Positions 1-6,080 of a stretch of 6,660 nucleotides of DNA are shown here, piece after piece (the stretch's first letter is position 1; the number at the start of each line of letters is the position of its first letter). The stretch lies in contig VAYD01000048.1 of the NCBI GenBank assembly GCA_005883905.1, positions 1 through 6,660 on the forward strand, written 5' to 3'. A program made the position numbers and the translations under genes. The DNA comes from Actinomycetota bacterium. Its GTDB lineage: Bacteria; Actinomycetota; Thermoleophilia; Solirubrobacterales; Solirubrobacteraceae. The notes beneath the pieces are model-generated. The model made no database searches and had not been told where the DNA came from. It worked only from the letters and a program-made list of their open reading frames with translations.

Positions 1-902
1 CCCACGGCTTCGTGGAGGTCGAGACGCCCGTGCTCCAGCCGCTATACGGCGGAGCGCTCGCGCGGCCGTTCGTGACGCATCACAATGCGCTCCACCGTGA
101 CCTCTACCTGCGGATCGCTACGGAGCTCTACCTCAAGCGGCTGATTGTCGGCGGGATCGACCGGGTCTATGAGCTCGGCAAGGACTTCCGCAATGAGGGC
201 ATCGATCGCAGTCACAACCCCGAGTTCACGATGGTCGAGTGGTACGAGGCGTACGCCGACTACCACGCCGCGGCGGAGCGCCTCGAGCAGCTCGTCGCGC
301 ACGTCGCGGAGCACGTCTTCGCGTCCGCGAAGGTCGAGCGAGATGGCAAGGAGATCGATCTCGCGCCGTCCTGGCAACGGGTGACGCTGCGCGACGCGAT
401 CCGCGAGCGCGCTGGGCTGGACATCGCCGCGCGGCCGAGCCGGGAGGAGCTTGCCGCGGCGCTCGGGCGGGAGCCGGATCCCGCGGAGGGATGGGGCAAG
501 CTCGTGGACGCGGTCCTGTCGAAGCTCGTCGAGCCGACCCTCGTCCAGCCGACCTTCCTCATGGACTACCCGGTGGAGCTCTCGCCGTTCGCGAAGCGGC
601 ACCGCTCAGAGGAGGGATTCGTCGAGCGGTGGGAGGCGTTCCTGGGCGGCGTGGAGATCGCGAACGCGTTCACCGAGCTCAACGACCCCGACGAACAGCG
701 GCGGCGGTTCGCGCAACAGGTCGAGGAGCTCCGCCGCGGCGACGAGGACACGCAGCCATTCGACGAGGCGTTCGTCGAGGCGCTGGAGCAGGGCATGCCG
801 CCGACGGGCGGCGTTGGCCTCGGCATCGACCGCCTGGTGATGATCCTCACCGGCGCGCGGAACCTGCGCGAGGTCGTGTTGTTCCCCGCAATGAGGACGT
901 AG
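1..902 (+). CDS. lysS: Lysyl-tRNA synthetase, class II (5' end outside window)
   Basis: Attaches lysine to tRNA-Lys using ATP in the cytoplasm. The frame is open from base 3 and gives 299 residues to the TAG at 900-902. Bacterial class II LysRS is about 500 residues, so the N-terminal OB-fold anticodon-binding domain and its linker lie to the left of the window. All three class II catalytic motifs are visible, numbering from the first complete codon: motif 1 around residues 2-12 (GFVEVETP), motif 2 at about 57-78 with the ATP-contacting Arg63 in FRNEG, and motif 3 at about 270-280 with GLGIDR. LysRS-type active-site segments are also present: MDYPVELSP (about 187-195) and GGVEIANAFTELND (215-228). 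The protein ends in FPAMRT, close to the usual LysRS C terminus, so the 3' end is intact. The GTG at base 12 lies inside motif 1 and is not a real start. Identification is firm; AsnRS and AspRS are excluded by the LysRS-specific segments. Confidence 0.97.
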   Translation, partial: HGFVEVETPVLQPLYGGALARPFVTHHNALHRDLYLRIATELYLKRLIVGGIDRVYELGKDFRNEGIDRSHNPEFTMVEWYEAYADYHAAAERLEQLVAHVAEHVFASAKVERDGKEIDLAPSWQRVTLRDAIRERAGLDIAARPSREELAAALGREPDPAEGWGKLVDAVLSKLVEPTLVQPTFLMDYPVELSPFAKRHRSEEGFVERWEAFLGGVEIANAFTELNDPDEQRRRFAQQVEELRRGDEDTQPFDEAFVEALEQGMPPTGGVGLGIDRLVMILTGARNLREVVLFPAMRT

Positions 903-911
903 GCGAGCGCC

Positions 912-937
912 CGGGCCGGTCGCCCGCGCCGGCGCGG
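912..937 (+). terminator. Possible weak terminator dyads after lysS
   Basis: Two GC-only inverted repeats lie 10 to 35 bases after the lysS stop. CGGGC (912-916) can pair with GCCCG (922-926). A perfect 14-bp palindrome spans 924-937 (CCGCGCC/GGCGCGG). They overlap, so they are alternatives. No T-run follows, so this is not a classical intrinsic terminator; it could be a U-less actinobacterial-style terminator or just GC-rich chance. The larger hairpin at 974-1023 may do the same job. Confidence 0.25.
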
Positions 938-973
938 ATGAGGCTGGGTAGGGCAGCGTCCTCGGGCAGATCA

Positions 974-1023
974 GCGGGTCGCAATCCGCGTCCGGAAACC
1001 GGATGCGGATTGCAGTGACCCGC
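974..1023. repeat. REP-like hairpin element, copy 1
   Basis: This is a long imperfect palindrome. GCGGGTC (974-980) pairs with GACCCGC (1017-1023); GCAATCCGC (981-989) pairs exactly with GCGGATTGC (1005-1013); G990 faces T1004 (a wobble in RNA); TCCGG (991-995) pairs with CCGGA (999-1003). The loop is AAA (996-998). The only irregularity besides the wobble is an unpaired AGT at 1014-1016. Total stem is about 22 pairs. It shares its tip (CCGG-AAA-CCGG), its AATCCG/GGATT arms and its GCGGG base with the element at 1111-1164. The pair look like members of one interspersed palindromic family (REP/RAYT-type). That family assignment is inference; a role in ending lysS transcription is also possible. 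Confidence 0.7.
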
Positions 1024-1110
1024 ATGTAACGACAGAACGGACCCGGCCGATGAATGGGTAGATGGGCTTGGAGTACGAAGCGAATCAGGGTCACCACAAA
1101 CCCAGTAAGG

Positions 1111-1164
1111 GCGGGGTCAAGTCAATCCGTTCCCGGAAACCGGGACTGGATTGACTTGAACCGC
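1111..1164. repeat. REP-like hairpin element, copy 2
   Basis: TCAAGTCAATCC (1117-1128) pairs exactly with GGATTGACTTGA (1148-1159). G1129 faces T1147 (wobble), T1130 faces C1146 (mismatch), and TCCCGG (1131-1136) pairs with CCGGGA (1140-1145) around an AAA loop (1137-1139). An outer GCGG (1111-1114) pairs with CCGC (1161-1164) across a small GG/A internal loop. It has the same orientation and tip as copy 1, whose start is 137 bases to the left. ATTTT at 1166-1170, just past the 3' arm, is too short and too far out to call a terminator T-run with confidence. Confidence 0.7.
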
Positions 1165-1298
1165 GATTTTGGGCGAGGGCAGGTCCCGGCCCACCGGTTC
1201 GCTCCGCCGAGCCGTCGAGCCGTCCGAGATCCTTCCGTTCCACCTCGATCGGAGCCGCGGTGGGGTGTCAACCCGCAATTAGCGGACTTAGTTCCGGC

Positions 1299-1342
1299 CG
1301 TGCCTGGAACGTGCCTGGCGACGCAGGGGCCACCGATATACT
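1299..1342 (+). promoter_or_regulatory. Candidate clpC promoter with tandem repeat
   Basis: TATACT at 1337-1342 matches the bacterial -10 consensus at five of six positions. No good TTGACA lies 16-18 bases upstream. Instead CGTGCCTGG occurs twice (1299-1307 and 1310-1318), separated by AA: an 11-base period, about one helical turn, with the second copy reaching the -35 position. An imperfect dyad GTTCC(1291-1295)/GGAAC(1306-1310) overlaps the first copy. A strong -10 with a poor -35 and phased repeats upstream is what an activator-dependent promoter looks like. This is inference from sequence only. A start near 1349 would leave a leader of about 178 bases. Confidence 0.35.
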
Positions 1343-1516
1343 GAGCGCTCGCCGTAAACGACAACCGGAGGTCTAATCCGTCGGCACCTCGCAGCCGAAA
1401 CAGTGGATGGGACTCCGGCGCTCATGCGTCCCCGCAATGGGTCCGGAGACGACCAACCACTAGGCCATACTGGGCAGGGCGCCCGACCCACTAGCCTCGG
1501 AGGCGGAAAGAGAAGC

Positions 1517-1521
1517 AAAGG
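1517..1521 (+). promoter_or_regulatory. Probable ribosome binding site for clpC
   Basis: AAAGG ends five bases before the GTG at 1527, an acceptable though weak Shine-Dalgarno site. A much better match, GGAGG at 1499-1503, lies 23 bases upstream of the start, which is too far for direct use, and no start codon follows it in the clpC frame. The GTG start is fixed by homology: [20 protein letters not shown] is the canonical ClpC N terminus. Confidence 0.4.
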
Positions 1522-1526
1522 CAGAA

Positions 1527-4169
1527 GTGTTCGAGAGATTCACAGAGAGAGCCAGGCAGGTCGTCGTCCTCGCGCAAGAGGAGGCGCGCACTCTCAAGCA
1601 CAACTACATCGGCACCGAGCACATCCTGCTTGGCCTGCTACGTGAGGAGGAGGGCCTCGCCGCCCGCGTTCTCGAGTCTTTGGACATCACCGTCGAGCGC
1701 GTCCGCGCGCAGGTCGTCCGGATCGTCGGCTCCGGTGAGGAGGTCACCTCCGGCCAGATCCCCTTCACGCCGCGTGCCAAGAAGGTCCTCGAGCTGGCGC
1801 TCCGCGAGGCGCTCTCCCTGGGCCACAACTACATCGGCACCGAGCACATTCTGCTCGGCTTGGTCCGCGAGAACGAGGGCGTCGCAGCCCGCATCCTCCT
1901 CGACTTCGACGCCGACTCCGAGAAGATCCGCAACGAGGTCATCCGGATGCTCTCGGGCCCCGGCGGTCGCCGCCAGGGTGGGGGCGCCGGAACAGGTGAG
2001 GGCAAGAAGTCCTCGAAGCTCCTCGACCAGTTCGGCCGCAACCTGACCAAGCTCGCAGCCGAGTCCAAGCTGGACCCGGTCATCGGCCGCGAGACCGAGA
2101 TCGAGCGGATCATGCAGATCCTCTCCCGGCGCACCAAGAACAACCCGGTGCTGGTGGGCGAGCCGGGGGTCGGCAAGACCGCCATCGTCGAGGGCCTGGC
2201 CTCGCGCATCACCAAGGGCGAGGTCCCCGAGCTGCTGAAGAACAAGCAGATCTACACGCTCGATCTGGCCGCCCTGGTCGCGGGCTCCAAGTACCGTGGC
2301 GAGTTCGAGGAGCGTCTGAAGAAGGTGATGAAGGAGATCACCCAGCGCGGCGACATCGTGCTGTTCATCGACGAGCTCCACAACCTGGTTGGCGCCGGCG
2401 CCGCCGAGGGCGCCATCGACGCGGCCTCGATCCTGAAGCCGGCGCTCGCGCGCGGCGAGATCCAGACGATCGGCGCCACGACCATGGACGAGTACCGCAA
2501 GTACCTGGAGCGCGACTCCGCGCTCGAGCGCCGCTTCCAGCAGATCAAGGTCGACCAGCCGTCGATCCCCGACACGGTGCAGATCCTCGAGGGCCTGCGG
2601 GAGCGCTACGAGGAGCACCACCGCGTCCAGATCACGGACCCGGCCCTGGGTGCCGCGGCCGAGCTCGCCGACCGCTACATCTCCGACCGCTTCCTGCCGG
2701 ACAAGGCCATCGACCTGATCGACGAGGCCGCCTCGCGCATGCGCATCAAGTCGATGTCGCAGCCGCCGGTGTACCGCGACCTCGAGGAGGACATTGAAGA
2801 GACGCGGCGCGCCAAGGAGGCCGCGATCGAGGCGCAGGAGTTCGAGAAGGCTGCGAACCTCCGCGACAAGGAGCGCCAGCTCACCAACAAGAAGCGCGAG
2901 CTCGAGGATCAGTGGGCCGCCGGTGAGGGCGGCGAGCGCCCCGAGGTCGGCGAGGAAGAGATCGCCGACATCGTCTCGATGTGGACCGGAATCCCCGTCT
3001 TCAAGCTCACCGAGGCCGAGACCAAGAAGCTGCTGCGGATGGAGGACGAGCTCCACAAGCGCGTGATCGGGCAGGACCCCGCAATCACCGCCGTCTCCAA
3101 GGCCATCCGACGCTCGCGCGCGGGCATCAAGGACCCCAAGCGCCCAGCGGGCTCGTTCATCTTCCTCGGCCCCTCCGGCGTGGGCAAGACCGAGCTCGCT
3201 CGCACGCTTGCCGAGTTCCTGTTCGGCGACGAGGACTCGATGGTCCGCATCGACATGTCGGAGTACATGGAGAAGCACGCGGTGTCGCGCCTGGTCGGCT
3301 CGCCGCCCGGCTACGTCGGCTACGACGAGGGCGGCCAGCTCACCGAGGCCGTGCGTCGCAAGCCGTACTCGGTGCTGCTCCTCGACGAGATCGAGAAGGC
3401 TCACCCGGACGTCTTCAACATCCTCCTCCAGATCCTGGAGGACGGCCGCCTGACCGACGCGCAGGGCCGCACCGTGGACTTCCGCAACGCGATAGTGATC
3501 ATGACGTCGAACATCGGCGCCAAGGACATCGCGCGCAACGTGTCCTTCGGCTTCGGTGCATCGGACGAGATGGGCGCCTCCTACGAGGAGATGAAGGGGC
3601 GGATCATGGGCGAGCTGAAGAAGGTGTTCCGCCCCGAGTTCCTGAACCGGATCGACGAGGTCATCGTCTTCCACAAGCTCGCGCGCGACGAGATCAAGGA
3701 GATCATCGACCTGATGATCGGCCGGGTCCGGGCGCAGGTCGCCGAGCACGAGCTTCAGCTCGAGCTGGACGAGCCGGCGCGGGAGCTGCTGGTGGACAAG
3801 GGCTGGGATCCCGCGATGGGCGCGCGTCCGCTTCGCCGGGCGATCCAGCGCTACATCGAGGACCCGCTCGCCGACGAGGTGCTGCGCACCGGCGACATCG
3901 TGCCGGGCACGACCGTCCTCATCGAGCGCGATTCCTCCGGCGACGAGGACGACCGCCCGCTCAAGATGAAGCTCGTCAAGCCGCGCAAGCGCGCGAAGAA
4001 GCGCGAGCCCGTCGGCGTCGGCGCCACGACATCGGGCGACGGTGCGGACTCGAGCCCCGAGCACGGCCCCGCGGATGACAGCGGGGAGGATGGCTCGGGT
4101 GACGGCGGCGAGCCCTCTCCGACCGCCGACGCGGCAGGCGGCGAGCACACCTCCGACGAAACCGAGTAG
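1527..4169 (+). CDS. clpC: ClpC AAA+ unfoldase, ATPase partner of ClpP
   Basis: Class I Clp/HSP100 hexamer that unfolds proteins with ATP and threads them into the ClpP protease in the cytoplasm. Two Clp_N repeats (about 1-75 and 76-145), each with [13 protein letters not shown], form the adaptor-binding domain. The first ATPase module has Walker A GEPGVGKT (211-218), Walker B VLFIDE (278-283), pore loop KYRGEFE (255-261) and arginines 335-336. A UVR-type middle segment (about 420-455) is typical of ClpC rather than ClpB. The second module has Walker A GPSGVGKT (548-555), pore loop GYVGY (595-599), Walker B VLLLDE (616-621) and sensor 2 GARPLRR (765-771). SFGF at 673-676 sits where the ClpP-docking loop is expected. 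Mycobacterial ClpC1 is about 848 residues; here 880, owing to a basic then acidic, low-complexity tail (about 801-880). The gene converges on the ArsR gene with 12 bases between them. Identification is firm. Confidence 0.97.
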   Translation: MFERFTERARQVVVLAQEEARTLKHNYIGTEHILLGLLREEEGLAARVLESLDITVERVRAQVVRIVGSGEEVTSGQIPFTPRAKKVLELALREALSLGHNYIGTEHILLGLVRENEGVAARILLDFDADSEKIRNEVIRMLSGPGGRRQGGGAGTGEGKKSSKLLDQFGRNLTKLAAESKLDPVIGRETEIERIMQILSRRTKNNPVLVGEPGVGKTAIVEGLASRITKGEVPELLKNKQIYTLDLAALVAGSKYRGEFEERLKKVMKEITQRGDIVLFIDELHNLVGAGAAEGAIDAASILKPALARGEIQTIGATTMDEYRKYLERDSALERRFQQIKVDQPSIPDTVQILEGLRERYEEHHRVQITDPALGAAAELADRYISDRFLPDKAIDLIDEAASRMRIKSMSQPPVYRDLEEDIEETRRAKEAAIEAQEFEKAANLRDKERQLTNKKRELEDQWAAGEGGERPEVGEEEIADIVSMWTGIPVFKLTEAETKKLLRMEDELHKRVIGQDPAITAVSKAIRRSRAGIKDPKRPAGSFIFLGPSGVGKTELARTLAEFLFGDEDSMVRIDMSEYMEKHAVSRLVGSPPGYVGYDEGGQLTEAVRRKPYSVLLLDEIEKAHPDVFNILLQILEDGRLTDAQGRTVDFRNAIVIMTSNIGAKDIARNVSFGFGASDEMGASYEEMKGRIMGELKKVFRPEFLNRIDEVIVFHKLARDEIKEIIDLMIGRVRAQVAEHELQLELDEPARELLVDKGWDPAMGARPLRRAIQRYIEDPLADEVLRTGDIVPGTTVLIERDSSGDEDDRPLKMKLVKPRKRAKKREPVGVGATTSGDGADSSPEHGPADDSGEDGSGDGGEPSPTADAAGGEHTSDETE
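1599..1849 (+). repeat. 26-base exact direct repeat within clpC
   Basis: Bases 1599-1624 and 1824-1849 are identical over 26 bases, 225 bases apart. They encode HNYIGTEHI in the two tandem Clp_N motifs. The protein duplication is normal for the family; identity at every third codon position over eight codons is the notable part. Confidence 0.85.
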
Positions 4170-4181
4170 GCGCGGAGCCGG

Positions 4182-4493
4182 TTAGGCCGGAACGGCCGAC
4201 GACCGCAGGACCGCGTCCAGCAGTCCCGGGAAGCGCGCCTCGAGGTCCTCGCGGCGAAGTGAGTTCAGCTTCGCGGTGCCCTCGCAGTGCTGCTCAATGA
4301 TGCCGGCCTCGCGAAGGATCCGGAAGTGGTGGGTCATCGTGGACTTGGTGACGTTGAGATCGAACGTGCCGCAGCGCCGGGGCTCAGGATCCTCGGCGAG
4401 CACCTGAACGATGCGCAGGCGCTGCGGGTCGCTCAGCGCGTGCAGCACCGCGGCTAGCTCGAGGTCATCACGTGACGGGTGATACAGGCCCAT
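4182..4493 (-). CDS. ArsR-type winged-helix transcriptional repressor
   Basis: A 103-residue DNA-binding protein, a typical length for the ArsR/HTH_20 group. Residues 15-32 (AVLHALSDPQRLRIVQVL) are the characteristic first helices with the DPxRLxI signature. VTKSTMTHHFRILREAGII (48-66) is the helix-turn-helix with recognition helix, and EQHCEGTAKLNSLR (67-80) is the wing. The classical metal box ELCVCDL is absent: that region reads CGTFDL with one cysteine (Cys41), and the only other is Cys70. A small organic inducer is therefore more likely than arsenic, cadmium or zinc. The gene is divergent from a DHA2 exporter and shares a 74-base control region with it, which suggests local control of the exporter and itself. 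The ATG at 4493 has no Shine-Dalgarno site but lies seven bases after a TATACT box, consistent with leaderless translation. The stop is at 4182-4184. Family assignment is strong; the ligand is unknown. Confidence 0.92.
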   Translation of the reverse strand: MGLYHPSRDDLELAAVLHALSDPQRLRIVQVLAEDPEPRRCGTFDLNVTKSTMTHHFRILREAGIIEQHCEGTAKLNSLRREDLEARFPGLLDAVLRSSAVPA

Positions 4494-4500
4494 GAGGATG

Positions 4501-4506
4501 AGTATA
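4501..4506 (-). promoter_or_regulatory. Candidate -10 box of the ArsR gene
   Basis: Read on the minus strand this is TATACT, five of six to consensus. Seven bases separate it from the ATG at 4493, so transcription would start at or next to the A of the start codon, giving a leaderless message. No good -35 is seen 16-18 bases further upstream. The box overlaps the outer edge of the palindrome at 4505-4520, so a bound repressor would block it. Confidence 0.5.
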
Positions 4507-4520
4507 CGACGATCGTCGTA
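4505..4520. promoter_or_regulatory. Operator copy 1: perfect 16-bp palindrome
   Basis: TACGACGATCGTCGTA is perfectly symmetric about 4512/4513. ArsR-type repressors bind such dyads as dimers. It overlaps the -10 box of the ArsR gene (4501-4506) and occupies the -35 side of the exporter promoter. Assigning it to the neighbouring repressor is inference from position and symmetry. Confidence 0.7.
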
Positions 4521-4527
4521 CTAGTGC

Positions 4528-4543
4528 TACGATGATCGTCGAA
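4528..4543. promoter_or_regulatory. Operator copy 2 and exporter -10 region
   Basis: TACGATGATCGTCGAA matches copy 1 at 14 of 16 positions in the same orientation and keeps partial dyad symmetry (6 of 8 half-site pairs). It begins 23 bases after copy 1, about two helical turns, so both sites face nearly the same side of the DNA. Its first six bases, TACGAT (4528-4533), can serve as the exporter -10 box, which would place the transcript start near 4540 and leave a leader of about 28 bases before the TTG at 4568. Confidence 0.6.
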
Positions 4544-4567
4544 CTAACGAAGGCACCGGGAGCACCG

Positions 4568-6028
4568 TTGAACCCCATCACTGCTTCAAGGGCATACATC
4601 CACAGGGACTCGAATCTTCTGCTGTTGCTCGTCTGCCTGGCGCAGTTCATGGTGATCCTGGACGTCTCGATCGTGAACGTCGCGCTGCCGGCGATCCGCG
4701 ACGGGCTCGGTTTCTCCACCGCCGGGCTCCAGTGGGTGATCAATGCCTACACGATCACCTTTGCGGGATTCCTGCTTCTGGGCGGCCGGGCGTCGGATCT
4801 GCTCGGGCGCCGCCGAGTCTTCATCGCCGGTACAGCACTCTTCACCGCCGCGTCGCTCGTCTGCGCCCTCGCCGGCTCGCCCGCCGTGCTCCTGGTCTCG
4901 CGTGCCATCCAGGGGTTCGGCGGGGCCGTCATCTCTGCCGCGAGCCTGGCGATCATCACCACGTCGTTCGAGGAGGGCGCCTCCCGCAACCGCGCGCTCG
5001 GAGTCTGGGGCGCGCTCGGCGGTCTGGGCGCGACGTCCGGTGTCCTCCTCGGCGGCGTCCTGACCCAGGGACTCGGGTGGCCCGCGATCTTCCTCATCAA
5101 CGTCCCGATCGGCATCGCCGTCGTGGCGTTCGGCGGTCGCATCATCCCCGAGGGCCGGAGCGAGCTCGGCCACCGCCACTTCGACCTGACAGGCGCGCTC
5201 CTTGTGACGACCGGGATGGTCGCGCTCGTCTACGGGATCGTCCGCACCGATGTCCTCGGCTGGGGCTCGCCCGGCGTTCTCGTCCCACTGGCCGCGGGCG
5301 TCGCGCTCCTGGCGGGCTTCGGGCTGGTCGAGGGCAGGCTCGCCGCCGCCCCGCTGATGCCGCTCCGCGTCTTCCGTCTGCGCCCGCTGCGATCGGCGAA
5401 CGCGGTGATCCTCCTTCTCTACTCCGCGATCTTCGCGATGTGGTTCTTCGTCTCGCTGTACATGCAGCAGGACCTCCATCACGACGCGATCGAGACCGGC
5501 CTGGCGTTCCTGCCGATGACGCTTGCCGTCGCCGGTGCAGCCACCCTTGCGCCCAAGCTGATCCCGAAGATCGGAGCGCGCGTCGTACTGACCGCGGGGA
5601 TGATCTCGGCGACCGCCGGCCTCGCACTGCTCACGGGGGTCAATCCCGGCGGCACATATCTCGCTCAGGTCCTTCCGGGCGGCGTGCTCTCAGCGTTCGG
5701 GCTTGGCTTGGCGCTCGTCCCCGCGACGATCGTTGCGGTGCGGGGCGTTCCGGCAGCCGAGAGCGGCCTCGCGTCCGGCCTGCTCAACACGTCGCGGTTG
5801 GTCGGCGGCGCGATCGGCCTCGCGGTGCTGACGACGATCGCCACGTCCCACGCCCACGCCCGCATCGCCGATGGTGCATCGCCCGTTCTGGCACAGACCG
5901 ACGGCTATCAGCTTGCATTCGCCGTGGGCGCCGTGCTCTGCTTCCTCGGTGCGGTGGCGGCGGCGGTGCTCCTCCGCCCGGCGCGCGAGGACGAGGCCGC
6001 GGGCGAGCTCGCAGAGGCGCGCGGCTAG
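4568..6028 (+). CDS. DHA2 (EmrB/QacA-type) major facilitator drug exporter
   Basis: Inner-membrane proton-driven multidrug exporter of the 14-helix DHA2 family; 486 residues fits. Visible family signatures are LDVSIVNVALP (31-41, motif D1), GGRASDLLGRRR (72-83, motif A, helix 2-3 loop) and RAIQGFGGA (112-120). In the motif C region (151-163, helix 5) ATS replaces the usual GP. FLINVPIG follows at 175-182. About 14 hydrophobic segments run from residue 17 to 469, and the C-terminal tail (471-486) is charged. There is no signal peptide. Start choice: TTG at 4568 has GGGAG (4558-4562) five bases upstream. The in-frame ATG at 4532 would add 12 residues, but it lacks a ribosome site and lies inside operator copy 2 and the -10 box. 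The gene is divergent from the ArsR-type repressor and probably controlled by it. Another DHA2 gene follows. Substrate cannot be predicted. Confidence 0.93.
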   Translation: MNPITASRAYIHRDSNLLLLLVCLAQFMVILDVSIVNVALPAIRDGLGFSTAGLQWVINAYTITFAGFLLLGGRASDLLGRRRVFIAGTALFTAASLVCALAGSPAVLLVSRAIQGFGGAVISAASLAIITTSFEEGASRNRALGVWGALGGLGATSGVLLGGVLTQGLGWPAIFLINVPIGIAVVAFGGRIIPEGRSELGHRHFDLTGALLVTTGMVALVYGIVRTDVLGWGSPGVLVPLAAGVALLAGFGLVEGRLAAAPLMPLRVFRLRPLRSANAVILLLYSAIFAMWFFVSLYMQQDLHHDAIETGLAFLPMTLAVAGAATLAPKLIPKIGARVVLTAGMISATAGLALLTGVNPGGTYLAQVLPGGVLSAFGLGLALVPATIVAVRGVPAAESGLASGLLNTSRLVGGAIGLAVLTTIATSHAHARIADGASPVLAQTDGYQLAFAVGAVLCFLGAVAAAVLLRPAREDEAAGELAEARG

Positions 6029-6050
6029 CTCAGAGCGAGTGCCGGGCCGA

Positions 6051-6080
6051 CCAGCGGCGGCGTTAGGGTGCGCCGCCTGG
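6051..6080 (+). promoter_or_regulatory. Hairpin at the start of the second exporter gene
   Basis: GGCGGCG (6056-6062) pairs perfectly with CGCCGCC (6071-6077) around an eight-base loop TTAGGGTG. CCA (6051-6053) can add three pairs with TGG (6078-6080) across a two-base bulge. The loop contains the only Shine-Dalgarno-like bases (AGGG, 6065-6068) and one candidate GTG; the other GTG is at the foot of the stem. No T-run follows. It could dampen translation of the second gene or act as a weak terminator; GC-rich chance is also possible. Confidence 0.4.

Larger units (their letters stand above)
903..1526. other. Long non-coding stretch between lysS and clpC
   Basis: There are 624 bases here without a convincing gene. 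The small open frames lack a family resemblance, a ribosome site or a sensible start, and several run into lysS or clpC in the wrong frame. The stretch holds a GC-rich dyad region just after lysS, two large related hairpins, a candidate clpC promoter and a probable leader of about 175 bases. An 8-base unit CGAGCCGT is repeated in tandem at 1208-1223 with no evident role. In Mycobacterium tuberculosis the gene between lysS and clpC1 is lsr2; no Lsr2-like protein can be read here on either strand. Confidence 0.8.

Noticed and set aside
239..1018. Arginine-rich open frames overlapping lysS and its downstream region
   Set aside because: Off-frame readings of a GC-rich gene; the lysS frame carries all the class II synthetase motifs.
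1054..1119. The translated string NPVRAG (about 1099-1116), which resembles a conserved motif of Y1/RAYT transposases
   Set aside because: Only six residues match, the flanks do not look like a transposase, and the match runs straight into hairpin copy 2. A remnant cannot be excluded but is not supported.
1111..1128. GTCAAGTCAA resembling a CtsR heat-shock operator
   Set aside because: CtsR boxes are GGTCAAA-type heptads on a longer repeat spacing; here the unit is five bases and is fully explained as one arm of hairpin copy 2.
1197..1215. CGGTTCG/CGAGCCG inverted repeat containing a GTTCGC half-site, considered as a ClgR operator
   Set aside because: The other half lacks GCGAAC, and the site is more than 100 bases upstream of the candidate promoter.
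1403..1645. Small open frame just upstream of and overlapping clpC
   Set aside because: No ribosome site, no recognisable protein, and more than 100 bases overlap the start of clpC in another frame.
1638..4148. An 836-codon open frame on the minus strand opposite clpC
   Set aside because: It mirrors the clpC codon pattern in GC-rich DNA, resembles no family I know, and clpC on the plus strand is certain.
4185..4197. GGCCG-GAA-CGGCC hairpin between clpC and the ArsR gene as a shared terminator
   Set aside because: Only five pairs, no T-run on either side, and it lies inside the last codons of the ArsR gene.
4586..5482. Minus-strand open frame opposite the first exporter
   Set aside because: Its protein is a low-complexity run of charged residues without any domain, as expected for the antisense of a hydrophobic GC-rich gene.
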